Shown: positions 16,017 through 24,853 of the stretch, one piece after another
Layout of the letters: every line of letters starts with the position of its first letter
How positions within the stretch are numbered: position 1 is the stretch's first letter
Assembly (NCBI GenBank): GCA_051208045.1
Contig: JBPJFY010000013.1
Span: 1-64,000, forward strand
From: LZORAL124-50-18 sp051208045
GTDB lineage: Bacteria; Pseudomonadota; Gammaproteobacteria; Pseudomonadales; Oleiphilaceae
DNA: 64,000 nucleotides
Direction: 5' to 3'
Translations under genes and position numbers: made by a program
The notes under the pieces: model-generated
The model's input: only the letters and a program-made list of their open reading frames with translations
What the model was told of the DNA's origin: nothing
Database searches by the model: none

Positions 16017-17905
16017 GAAGTGTTGTTCCTTTGTTGTAGTTGGCTGGCGAGTGCCAAGAGACGATACAAGGCCCAAAGTTTTTTCGAATGGTTTGCTTGA
16101 CCGGCACAATGTTGCTGCCAAAGTTGTTCTACAAATCGCTTATCCATCCAATCGTAGACGGGATTTTGCTGATCGTAAAAGTAATTATCGAACCTGGGTC
16201 TCAAAAAGCCTTTCATTAGCTCCGCCAGTGGCATAGCGAAACCGTGTTTTTTTCTGAACACAATGTCTTCCGGAAGGTAATTGAGTGCGAGCCGCTTTAA
16301 CAAATATTTACCTTGGGTACCCCGCAGTTTGTCGGTGAAGTCGAGAGAGAAAGCGAGTTCCATCATCCTCCTGGATAAAAACGGGGAGCGCACTTCGAGA
16401 CTGTTATACATGGAGGCCCGATCCATTTTGGTGAGAATATCGAAGGGCAGATAAAGCTGGAAAAATGTTTGCAGTAATTTTTCCTCATCGGACTGCTTTA
16501 TGCGAGTGCTGTCTAGGCTTTCGACAGTTTTTAGAAGTAAATTTTCATTACCCATATGGGAGCTGAAAATCTGTGTGGTTTCTTGGGGAGATAACGCAGC
16601 CATCCAAAAAAAATTTTGAATCTCCTCCGGCTTGCCGAAGCCGTAACTCAGTTGCTGGAGTTTGAACGGGAGGTTCATATAGGCAGTATTAGTGGGTAAT
16701 CCCCGCAGTAAAAACCGGAGTATGCTTCCAGCAACGGTGGGAATCCGTTTCATGATCCTGGCATAGGATTGAACATGGAAATTTTGATAACCCGCGAAGA
16801 GCTCATCAGCGCCGTCACCCCCCAAAGCCACGGTGACGGATTTTTTAGCGGCCATACAAAGTAACGTGCTGGGGATCAAAGAATAGTCGGCAAAAGGGAT
16901 GTCGAGCCTGTTGTCAATAAGATCCAGTGCTGAATGAAGATCTTGCGGAGTCACCTCAATAATATTGAACTTGATGCCCAAATGTTTCGCGACGGTTTTG
17001 GCGTAGGCGGATTCATCATAGGATTCGAAGGGCAGTTTAACGGTAAAGGCTTCAATGCCGGGGGCCAGTCGTCGACTGTAGTTTGCTACCAGCGAGGAGT
17101 CTATCCCGCCGGACAAAAACACGCCAATCGGCACATCGGAAATCAGTTGCTCGGCTACAGAAGCTTCCAGTGTTCGGTCCAGCAATGCGATGCGCTCTGG
17201 CTCACTGGTTTGACGGATTTCGTTTTCGCCAGAGAAAATGGTCGTAGTCCAGTAGCGATGAATCGTTAATTTGCTATTGGAGTATAGTGCATAGTGTGCA
17301 GGGGAGAGTGAGCGGATGTAGTCATAGCCAGTTCTTTCGCCTGGAATGTATTCTAGTGTGAGGAAGAGCGCACAATCGTTTCGATTCAGAGATGCACCGG
17401 CGAGTGCCGGGTGAGCCAAAAGGGCGGAAACTTCAGACGCAAAAATAAGGGTTTGGTTAATGACCGCATAGTAGAGTGGCTTTTCTCCGGCGCGATCCCG
17501 GGCCAAAATGAGTTGTTTTTTTTCTGCATGATAAAAGGCGAACGCAAACATGCCTTCTAGTCGTTCCAGCGCGTCGTTGATTTCGAACCTTTGCAGTAAC
17601 TGAAACAACACTTCAGTGTCTGAATGATCTCGGAGTGCGGCGCCGTTGCTTACAAGCTCGTCTCGCAACGAGCGGTAATTGTAAATCTCGCCGTTAAAGA
17701 CCAGGACATGCCCTTTGGGAGATGCGCGAGGCTGTTTCCCTCCACTCAAATCAATGATGGCTAATCGTTGATGGCCCATAGCCACCTCAGGGGTATGATA
17801 TGTGCCCGAATCATCCGGGCCACGATGCTGAATTTGGCCGATCATCGCCCGAAGATCTTGCGGTGACCCGCTGCCTCCGGGGACAAATCCTGCGATGCCG
17901 CACAT
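16010..17905 (-). CDS. asnB: AsnB-type glutamine-dependent amidotransferase
   Basis: A 631-aa class II amidotransferase. Cys2 (MCGIAGF) is the glutaminase nucleophile and RGPDDSG (28-34) and NGEIYN (71-76) complete that domain. The synthetase domain has the ATP PP-loop SGGIDS at 265-270 and GGDGADELFAGY further on. All key residues are present. Free asparagine synthesis is possible, but relatives in glycan clusters amidate sugar acids, and here it heads an operon with a GT2, methyltransferases and a flippase-like gene. I therefore favour modification of a uronic acid in the glycan; sequence alone cannot decide. Confidence 0.88.
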   Translation of the reverse strand: MCGIAGFVPGGSGSPQDLRAMIGQIQHRGPDDSGTYHTPEVAMGHQRLAIIDLSGGKQPRASPKGHVLVFNGEIYNYRSLRDELVSNGAALRDHSDTEVLFQLLQRFEINDALERLEGMFAFAFYHAEKKQLILARDRAGEKPLYYAVINQTLIFASEVSALLAHPALAGASLNRNDCALFLTLEYIPGERTGYDYIRSLSPAHYALYSNSKLTIHRYWTTTIFSGENEIRQTSEPERIALLDRTLEASVAEQLISDVPIGVFLSGGIDSSLVANYSRRLAPGIEAFTVKLPFESYDESAYAKTVAKHLGIKFNIIEVTPQDLHSALDLIDNRLDIPFADYSLIPSTLLCMAAKKSVTVALGGDGADELFAGYQNFHVQSYARIMKRIPTVAGSILRFLLRGLPTNTAYMNLPFKLQQLSYGFGKPEEIQNFFWMAALSPQETTQIFSSHMGNENLLLKTVESLDSTRIKQSDEEKLLQTFFQLYLPFDILTKMDRASMYNSLEVRSPFLSRRMMELAFSLDFTDKLRGTQGKYLLKRLALNYLPEDIVFRKKHGFAMPLAELMKGFLRPRFDNYFYDQQNPVYDWMDKRFVEQLWQQHCAGQANHSKKLWALYRLLALASQLQQRNNTSW

Positions 17906-18225
17906 CAGGCAGGCACTCTATTGATTCTTGTGAAATAAAAGCGATGAGTATAAGCCATGTGTCGTCTTCAATGTTGTTGTGAATATCCGATCACTTCAAT
18001 GAACTGACTTCGAAGTGTTATGATTTGTGATCGTAAACATGTTTGGTTTGTAATTTAGCAGAATATGTTTTCTGGCTGGAAACTGAAGGTGTTTTTTGTC
18101 TGTTGAATATGTTGAATCCGTTATGTAGCTAAGGTATTGGAGAGCATTTTTAAAAGATATTATAGCCACCAGATGCTTCATGAAGCCAAAAAAGAACACG
18201 ATAGTCACTGAAAATGAATGCTGGG
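17906..18225. other. AT-rich intergenic leader of the asnB operon
   Basis: A 320-bp gap between two leftward genes. It contains a perfect minus-strand TATAAT (see the separate promoter entry) which would give asnB a transcript leader of about 240 nt. Short open frames in the stretch have no family features. A palindrome GCTTCATGAAGC at 18175-18186 is not followed by a convincing T tract. Confidence 0.4.
18159..18164 (-). promoter_or_regulatory. Candidate -10 box for the asnB operon
   Basis: The minus strand reads TGGCTATAATATC here, a perfect TATAAT. The best -35 match is TTGGCT about 19 bases upstream, longer than optimal. Transcription would run leftwards into asnB at 17905. It is a candidate from sequence only. 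Confidence 0.35.
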
Positions 18226-19944
18226 TTAAGTTTTTGATGGATTGCAATAGGGCCAGCAGAAATTAATTATTCTGACTCCGAGGGTAGATATTTGGCTACT
18301 ACTGCTTTTATCGCCGTACAACAGCTTTGCCTGTTCTAAGGTTATTTCACCGTTGGATAGCTGGGGAAGTGTTCCTGTCTTGCTTTCGTCCGGGAATAAA
18401 AGCCAGACAGATTCTTTATCGAAATTTGTTCGAAATCCTTCTGGATCCCTTGATAGTATGATCGATTCGACTTTCCCTGATAATTGGAAGAAGCCGGCTA
18501 CGGCATTGGGTGTGTTGTCTGTATTCCAGGGCGGCTGTCGTGCCAGTAAATTGTTGGAATAGAGTACGATCATTCCGGTCTTTAACTGATTCAGGGACGC
18601 CTCCCACGGATGCGTTACATTTCGAAATTTTGAGGTTTCTATGCCATATAACGTACGAATCTCCTCTGCGGTTAAATGAAAAATTCTATGATATCTGTCA
18701 GATTGGGCAGGGCTTGGTATAGGAGACAGCAGGCTCACACCTCTTACCACCAAGACTTCATCTTTCATATCTCTGTCATCGAGAGGTTTGAAAAACCTTG
18801 ACATGGCTTGCCTATAAAATGGATCAAAGTACTGTATTGTTTCGGTGGCGATAAGAAAGAAATCAAGTGAGAACACTGCCGCAATGGCAAAGAAATACAG
18901 TCTTCCTCGTGACAGCAGCTTTTCGATAGGCTTGACGAGAAGAAAGGCTGTTAATGGTGAAAGGTAAGCCAAGTAGCGTATTTCTTTGAAATTTATCAAG
19001 AGCATTGCAGCAAAACAAAACAACCAGCATAGAGCGACCATGATGTGCAGACGGTTTTTACTTCGCAAACTCGATAAAATGCCCGGTATTAATAATAGTG
19101 CAGCTGCCAATCCATAGAGGTGGAAGTTCCTAAAATAAAGCCACCATGGAAATAAGGAGCTCAGGTCTTGGTCGTGGTATAGGTTGGACACGTAATCAAT
19201 CAGGTAGAGTGGGCGCAATAAGAATTCGTAGTTATTAAACGGGCCGCCACTGAGGTGCGCAGCAAATATCAACCAGGAAAATATTCCGCTCAAAAAAGAT
19301 GCAAAAGCAAGTTGCCACCAAATGCTCCAATTAAACTGATGTTCATGCGTGAAGAATACTTTTAAAGCTCCAGCACTCACTAGAATGGCAACCCAAAAAA
19401 GCGCATACGTTTGTTTAACCAGAACGCTCACTAAGCCAAGGAGCATGAGGGTAACTAGTAGTCCTAATTTGGGTTTCTCTATGAAGCGTATTGTTAACAG
19501 AATCATTCCCAGGAAAATGGCTCCTGGAAATATGTCAATATTGATGAAAGGGGCGTAAGAAAAAAATGTAAAGGAGAACACTGAAATAGAATAGGCAATG
19601 GCAGAAGGCCAAGTGGAGCCAAACGTTCGCGCCATCCATCGCCATACCATGATGAGGTAAATGATGTGGACTATTGCCAACGTATAGTGATGGGGTCTTA
19701 AGTCAAGTGGGTGCAGGTTCAGACTGTTTGCGATTAATTCGGCCGGGATCAGAAGAATTGAGACGAGTGGTGCGCGTTGAAAAAAGTAGTCGCTTTGATT
19801 CCCGAGGAAAAATTGAGCATTGCTTACTGAGGCATATCCGTCAGCTGTCTCTACATCTATGAACCAGGCCAGCCCGAGAAGCCAAACCGCGATGAGCAAG
19901 ATGGCAATATGTATTGTTCTCTCGGCACTAGTGGTAGCATTCAT
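18226..19944 (-). CDS. GT-C type membrane glycosyltransferase (paralog of the 11130-12899 gene)
   Basis: A 572-aa polytopic membrane protein with a periplasmic C-terminal domain, starting at ATG 19944 behind a GAGAAG ribosome-binding site; the longer frame to 20085 overlaps the upstream gene and is rejected. It shares with the 11130-12899 protein the blocks FFSY-PFI, DIFPG, KQTYA-FWV, LFPWWLY, FKE-RYLA and DRYHR-FH. The first loop has acidic residues (DVETADG) at the GT-C position. A cysteine pair (CWPYC) sits near the C-terminus, like the pair in the paralog. It likely transfers a lipid-linked sugar; acceptor unknown. Confidence 0.65.
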   Translation of the reverse strand: MNATTSAERTIHIAILLIAVWLLGLAWFIDVETADGYASVSNAQFFLGNQSDYFFQRAPLVSILLIPAELIANSLNLHPLDLRPHHYTLAIVHIIYLIMVWRWMARTFGSTWPSAIAYSISVFSFTFFSYAPFINIDIFPGAIFLGMILLTIRFIEKPKLGLLVTLMLLGLVSVLVKQTYALFWVAILVSAGALKVFFTHEHQFNWSIWWQLAFASFLSGIFSWLIFAAHLSGGPFNNYEFLLRPLYLIDYVSNLYHDQDLSSLFPWWLYFRNFHLYGLAAALLLIPGILSSLRSKNRLHIMVALCWLFCFAAMLLINFKEIRYLAYLSPLTAFLLVKPIEKLLSRGRLYFFAIAAVFSLDFFLIATETIQYFDPFYRQAMSRFFKPLDDRDMKDEVLVVRGVSLLSPIPSPAQSDRYHRIFHLTAEEIRTLYGIETSKFRNVTHPWEASLNQLKTGMIVLYSNNLLARQPPWNTDNTPNAVAGFFQLSGKVESIILSRDPEGFRTNFDKESVWLLFPDESKTGTLPQLSNGEITLEQAKLLYGDKSSSSQISTLGVRIINFCWPYCNPSKT

Positions 19945-20032
19945 AGCTTCTCGACAACTGAAAAACGATTTTTTTTTTTGGCTAGCATGGTGTAGCCATC
20001 CGCGTGTGTCAACGGAATTCCCCCAAATCCTA

Positions 20033-21589
20033 TCATTGAGGAACCGTTGATAAATTGATTTTTTCAATAACTGCTTTTGTACCACTCCACCTGTTTTTAT
20101 TCTCGAATAACGCCCAGGTTCCGGAAAAGGCCGTTAATTCTACTTGTTTGTAGTAATCGTGAAACAACAGGTGGAACGGTCCTGGATTTTCTTTGGCAAT
20201 ATCCCATGGGACATTAACCACAAAATAGTCGTAATCGGATGCTTTCAACTCATGACTATCGAAAATGATGGGCTCAAACTCAAAGCCAAATCCTATTGCC
20301 GGCAAGTGCTCCGTCTTATATCGGATCAACACCGGAAAAGATATTGAAAAACTGAGGTCTACGATGCCGTTCTTTTCTGCCTGATACCAGGCTGGCATAT
20401 GCAGATAAAGAGGGAAGCCAAAAAACTCACTTCCGTTATTTAACACCATAGAGAGTGCTTTTTTACCAGGTTCCATTTTGTCTAATACAAAGCTGAAATG
20501 GGTGGTAAGCTGGTCGTAAAGATTCATTTTAAGAGCCTTAATACCTACAGCTAAGCCAACAAATAACATGCCGACCCAGTGCCATTGCTTTCTGGAGTGA
20601 TCTTGGTACTCCCAAACCAGCAACCATAATACGGGAAGGAAGAAAGCAAACCGATCATGCAGTACGTCAGTACCAAACAACATTCGGGGGAAAAGAAAAT
20701 AAATGACGCAGCCTGCGGTGAAGGGTAACCACTTCTCAATACGTTTGCTGGGCTTCGCGCCGTCAAGTACCGGTACGGTAATTAGCAACAATAACAGGGC
20801 GACGCCTAACGGGGTGGAGTTAAAACCAGCGATATGGTTGGGCAACTGAATGAGTCGGTGAAAACCGATTTGCCAAATCACAGGTTGGTCACTCACTTGG
20901 TTTTCAGCACTGTATGTGGTAACTGCCCAAAACACCAATAGGGGGATAGGGACTGTTAAAGGGAGCAACTTGGCAATCAATGTACGCCAGTCCCGGAAAT
21001 GAATTGCAATTAAGTAGCTAACAGCCATCAAACCAAAATAGCAAAGAATCAGTGCGTGACTGAAGAAAAGAACGACTGACAATATTGCAATTGCGATGGC
21101 ATCGCGACTTTTTGTAGAGTTGGCGTAAGAGACCGTGAATATCAGGAGTCCCATCCCAAAAGGAATGGATACGAGGAAGTTGAAAAAACCCCAATGAAAT
21201 AAGAAGCCGACGGTAGAGGGCACCAGAAGCCACCGCCAATGTTTATTGCCCCCTAGTTTTTCGAGCAATAGACCGCACAAAACTGGGGTTGAGATAAGAG
21301 TTAAAGTCAGTACGGTTTTAAAGGCATAGGCAATGGGCATCAGGAGTGTAAACAAAAAGGTGAGCATGTAGCCGGATAAATACGGAGTAAACCAATTAAT
21401 CTCAAATTTCTCCACGAAATCCGGATTACCAAACAAAACTTGTTTGAACGCGTTGACTTGTGCTGCATGTTGGGGCAGGTCCACCATGGGAGGGTAATCG
21501 GTTAACCAAATCGGCAAAACCAAGAAGCCTAAAGTCAAATAAAAGAGAAAGAAATTGTTGTAGCAGACGATCTTCGAAAAATTTTTCAT
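20033..21589 (-). CDS. Polytopic membrane protein, GT-C-like, function unknown
   Basis: A 518-aa protein with about ten hydrophobic helices and a C-terminal soluble domain of about 140 residues. The first periplasmic loop carries DYPPMVDLPQHAAQ (31-44), with acidic and histidine residues at the position where GT-C glycosyltransferases hold their catalytic aspartate. I do not recognise a named family beyond that layout. Its position between two other GT-C-like genes and upstream of the 18226 gene supports a glycosyl-transfer or polymerisation role. The stop lies 88 bp upstream of the next start. Confidence 0.55.
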   Translation of the reverse strand: MKNFSKIVCYNNFFLFYLTLGFLVLPIWLTDYPPMVDLPQHAAQVNAFKQVLFGNPDFVEKFEINWFTPYLSGYMLTFLFTLLMPIAYAFKTVLTLTLISTPVLCGLLLEKLGGNKHWRWLLVPSTVGFLFHWGFFNFLVSIPFGMGLLIFTVSYANSTKSRDAIAIAILSVVLFFSHALILCYFGLMAVSYLIAIHFRDWRTLIAKLLPLTVPIPLLVFWAVTTYSAENQVSDQPVIWQIGFHRLIQLPNHIAGFNSTPLGVALLLLLITVPVLDGAKPSKRIEKWLPFTAGCVIYFLFPRMLFGTDVLHDRFAFFLPVLWLLVWEYQDHSRKQWHWVGMLFVGLAVGIKALKMNLYDQLTTHFSFVLDKMEPGKKALSMVLNNGSEFFGFPLYLHMPAWYQAEKNGIVDLSFSISFPVLIRYKTEHLPAIGFGFEFEPIIFDSHELKASDYDYFVVNVPWDIAKENPGPFHLLFHDYYKQVELTAFSGTWALFENKNRWSGTKAVIEKINLSTVPQ

Positions 21590-21710
21590 TGGCCAATTCT
21601 TTATGGTTTTACCAAAAAACAGTTCCCCAAAGGGTGTTGTTGATGGTTATCGGTGTACATTGTGAATACATTCTAACCGAGGACAGAAACGGCATTTCCC
21701 CCAAAAAACA

Positions 21711-23687
21711 CTACTCTCCGTAGTCCCATGCCGGATTGGCCTTCGACGGCCACCGTTCTGTTGATCGTTTGAACATCTCTTGCGCCTCTTCTAATTGCCC
21801 TCTGCGATGGAAATGAATTCCCGTAATCAAATGGGCTGTAGAGCCTTCCTGGGCAGTGATAGCCTCATGGCTATTATCAACCAGTTCCTGTAATAACTGA
21901 CTGATAAATAGGGGCGGCTCTCCATCCGGATACCGCTCAACCAGTTCAATCGCCCACATTAACTTTGCTGAATAATTACTGATTACCCGTTTCAAAATTT
22001 CCCTATAAAATTCGGTGTTGTGTGGTCGCAGGTAAATATGTTGTGTCAGATGGGGTACGACATTTTTAAGCAGCAGAGAACGATGGAATTCTGTCCATTG
22101 ATCATTGGAGACGGGGTGGCGGAGTATAAAATCAAGATACGCCAACAATGGTGTGATGTCAGTCAGAAACAGCCGGGAATCGATGGATGACTTGTCGATC
22201 TCATAGGTCAGCCAGTGTTTTTTTATCCCATAAGGGTGATCGATAAAGCTCCCGGTGTAGTACAGGGGAGATTGGGTTTCGGCAAGAAAGCGATCAACTC
22301 TTCCTTGGGCGATTTCTGGTAATGTTTGCAACGGATTGAACAGGCGACTGTTAAATATTCGTCCCTCTGAGGACATGAGCTGAATGTCTGGGCGTTGTTC
22401 TTCTACCAATATCTGATAGCCCAAGACTGCAGATTCGATATCTCCGTCCGCAAACAGAATTCCGTTTTGAGGAATGGTAGAAAGATAAGCTGCAGCAAAG
22501 GCGTCAGTCCACACATAGTCATGCCGAAAATTTTTGTTGAAATTGGCTGATAGGATAACGATAACAACCAGTGTGGCTAACAATTTAGTCCGTTTGGCTA
22601 TCGGTTCAATGCGACCGATCAGCTCTGAACAGGCTAGTGCCAACCAAAAAGATGCGACAGCGAAGGCGGTAAGAGGGTAGACCCTGAATACGGAATGATA
22701 GAGAGGTGAGTTCTCAAAGCCCAGTAACGCGATTAGTAATAGGCTGTTCGTAACAAAAATGGTGATCAAACCTAAACAGACCGTTGGTGGTAGTCTCTTA
22801 AACTGCAAATAGGCCCCGACCATGATTAAAGGTAGGCCGAGCATGCTGAATTGAGTGCCTAGCAGTTTGGTGAAAAACAGCAGATACCCTAATTTATCGC
22901 TCCACCCGGTATAATCTGGCTGATCGACATCACCATACACTTTCCTTGATACGAAGTACCACGAATCTTTCAGCGATTCGATTGGCCCCAGAAAACTGAT
23001 CTCGGGATTATCCTGAGATCTTAATACCAGCCAAAGATAGGGTAGCACGCCTAGGGATACGCCTATGAGCAACTGCGGCAGTTTGACCAGCAGCTTTGGC
23101 CATTGCGGAGCAAGGATGATGAACACACCCACGCCAGTAAGGATGGTTAAGGGCCAGTGGTTGCTCAGGGAGAGGCCCGTCACGAACGCCAGCGTGTAGA
23201 GTCTCTTGGTGTGTGAGGAGGATCGAACTGCCAGAATAGCCAGAAAAATCATTAAAAGATTGAGCAAAACATTGAGCGTGTAAACTTCAGCAATCATCGA
23301 TTGGGACCAGAAGATTTCTGAAAACCCAAGTGCGAAAGCCGCGATGTAGGCCGTATAGCGTTGATGGGTAAGTAAAAACGTGATCAGCCAAAGTACTACG
23401 CAACCGGCGGCCCCGAAAATCCCGCTCAGGGCATGCACTCCGCTCGCAACGCTTATTCCGGGAATGTGCGCAAAGATATTTGAAATAAGTGTGTAAAGTG
23501 GGTATCCAGGGGGGTGGGCGACCCCTTTAAAATAGGCAGCCATCAAAAACAACCCATCATCCTCCAAAGCAACCGTTTTGGGCATGCAGAGCCAATATAC
23601 AGCTGTGAGAGCTACAAATAGGAACGCGATGTGCTTGCTTTGATCGAAGGTAGTTACGGCTGAGTTACTGTTTGCTCTGTAATCCAA
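21711..23687 (-). CDS. DUF2723-family membrane protein (GT-C-like), TPR-like tail
   Basis: A 658-aa membrane protein with the DUF2723 signature: LEDDGLFLMAA (41-51) followed by HPPGYPLYT (58-66), then about a dozen helices. EDDG is the GT-C acidic motif, and DUF2723 proteins are regarded as protein O-mannosyltransferase relatives. A soluble C-terminal part from about residue 400 ends in a TPR-like repeat (TGIHFHRRGQLEEAQEMF). It is separated by one base from the GT2-GtrA gene upstream, a strong hint that it uses the lipid-linked sugar made by that enzyme. Confidence 0.75.
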   Translation of the reverse strand: MDYRANSNSAVTTFDQSKHIAFLFVALTAVYWLCMPKTVALEDDGLFLMAAYFKGVAHPPGYPLYTLISNIFAHIPGISVASGVHALSGIFGAAGCVVLWLITFLLTHQRYTAYIAAFALGFSEIFWSQSMIAEVYTLNVLLNLLMIFLAILAVRSSSHTKRLYTLAFVTGLSLSNHWPLTILTGVGVFIILAPQWPKLLVKLPQLLIGVSLGVLPYLWLVLRSQDNPEISFLGPIESLKDSWYFVSRKVYGDVDQPDYTGWSDKLGYLLFFTKLLGTQFSMLGLPLIMVGAYLQFKRLPPTVCLGLITIFVTNSLLLIALLGFENSPLYHSVFRVYPLTAFAVASFWLALACSELIGRIEPIAKRTKLLATLVVIVILSANFNKNFRHDYVWTDAFAAAYLSTIPQNGILFADGDIESAVLGYQILVEEQRPDIQLMSSEGRIFNSRLFNPLQTLPEIAQGRVDRFLAETQSPLYYTGSFIDHPYGIKKHWLTYEIDKSSIDSRLFLTDITPLLAYLDFILRHPVSNDQWTEFHRSLLLKNVVPHLTQHIYLRPHNTEFYREILKRVISNYSAKLMWAIELVERYPDGEPPLFISQLLQELVDNSHEAITAQEGSTAHLITGIHFHRRGQLEEAQEMFKRSTERWPSKANPAWDYGE

Positions 23688-23688
23688 A

Positions 23689-24780
23689 CTATTTGTTTCT
23701 CCAGGTAAAAAATGCGGTCATTGAATAATTCCACACAGCGCCAATGACCGCGCCGGCTGTACCTGCAAACCACCAGGGCGCATGACTTTCATGAAGTAAT
23801 TCGGCAATTTGCACGTTGATGACAGCGCCAAGACTGCATGAGAGGCAAAAGCTGATATAGCCTCGCACTAGCTCATACCCTTTCAACCGCTGATCTCGAT
23901 AGGTGAACCAGTTGTTGAGGACAAAATTGTTGGTCATCGCAACCAGAGTGCTTAATATTTGGGCTGTTAGAAAGGCCACTTCCCAGGTTTGGTTTAATAA
24001 GAATAGTATGAACAGATGAACGCCAACTCCGGTAAGGCCAACAAGAGTAAAAAGGAAAAATCGCAAAGGGATGATTCTTCCTAATGTTTTATCCAACAGC
24101 AAAAGAAAGTACTCTCGAATAACATTCGAATCCAGTTTGCTTTCTCCGAACTGTCTTGCTCTCATATGATAGGGTATTTCTGTGAGTCGGAGTTGATTGC
24201 TGGCTACTGATGAAATATCCAAAAGTATTTTAAAGCCTTGACCTGACAGCATGGGAAGCAAGGGGGCGACACGCTCTCTTCGAAACATGAAAAAGCCACT
24301 CATCGGATCAGTCAGCGGTGTTTTTAGCAACCAGTTGGCCAGCTGAGTGGATATTAGGCTCGCGATTTTTCGATGTGGGGAAGTGAGCCCGTTGGACGCG
24401 CTGCCTCCTTCTTTGAATCGGGTGCCGACAACAAGGTCACACTCATCCGATTGCAGCCTCAACAACATTTTCGGCAGGATGGTTTCATCGTGTTGCAGGT
24501 CGGCATCCATTACCACGATGTAAGGGGCTGCAGTTGCTAGAAATCCTTCTATGCAGGCTGTTGACAGCCCTCTCCTGCCAATACGCTGTAAAACCCGGAC
24601 GTTCTGATATTCATTGGCAATGCCGCGAATCTTCTCTGCCGTGCCGTCTTTAGAGTCATCATCAACGAATATCACCTCCCATCGAATGCCAGACAAGACC
24701 TTTCTTAGCCTATCCAGAAGTGGCTCAATGTTATGAGCTTCGTTAAATGTAGGAATTACCAGTGCCAGATCCAGGCTCAT
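23689..24780 (-). CDS. DPM1-like GT2 fused to a GtrA flippase domain
   Basis: A 363-aa fusion. Residues 1-230 are a polyprenol-phosphate GT2 (VIPTFNEAHNIEP, FVDDDSKDGTAEKI, VMDADLQHDE with D-A-D). Residues about 235-360 are a four-helix GtrA domain (LFTLVGLTGVGVHL...NNFVLNNWFTYRD). Coupling synthesis of polyprenyl-phosphate sugar to its transfer across the membrane in one protein is known for this family. It heads the leftward operon containing three GT-C-like genes. The sugar is not predictable, though dolichol-phosphate-mannose synthase similarity suggests mannose or glucose. Confidence 0.88.
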   Translation of the reverse strand: MSLDLALVIPTFNEAHNIEPLLDRLRKVLSGIRWEVIFVDDDSKDGTAEKIRGIANEYQNVRVLQRIGRRGLSTACIEGFLATAAPYIVVMDADLQHDETILPKMLLRLQSDECDLVVGTRFKEGGSASNGLTSPHRKIASLISTQLANWLLKTPLTDPMSGFFMFRRERVAPLLPMLSGQGFKILLDISSVASNQLRLTEIPYHMRARQFGESKLDSNVIREYFLLLLDKTLGRIIPLRFFLFTLVGLTGVGVHLFILFLLNQTWEVAFLTAQILSTLVAMTNNFVLNNWFTYRDQRLKGYELVRGYISFCLSCSLGAVINVQIAELLHESHAPWWFAGTAGAVIGAVWNYSMTAFFTWRNK

Positions 24781-24853
24781 CGTGTTTTGGGTCCTCAGGT
24801 TTACAGGGATGAATAGGACAGCAATTTAAACTGTGGGCTTGCCAGTTCAGTCA

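Noticed and set aside
17996..18247. Minus-strand 83-codon frame in the asnB upstream region
   Set aside because: AT-rich, overlaps the end of the GT-C gene, no start signal, and lies across the candidate promoter.
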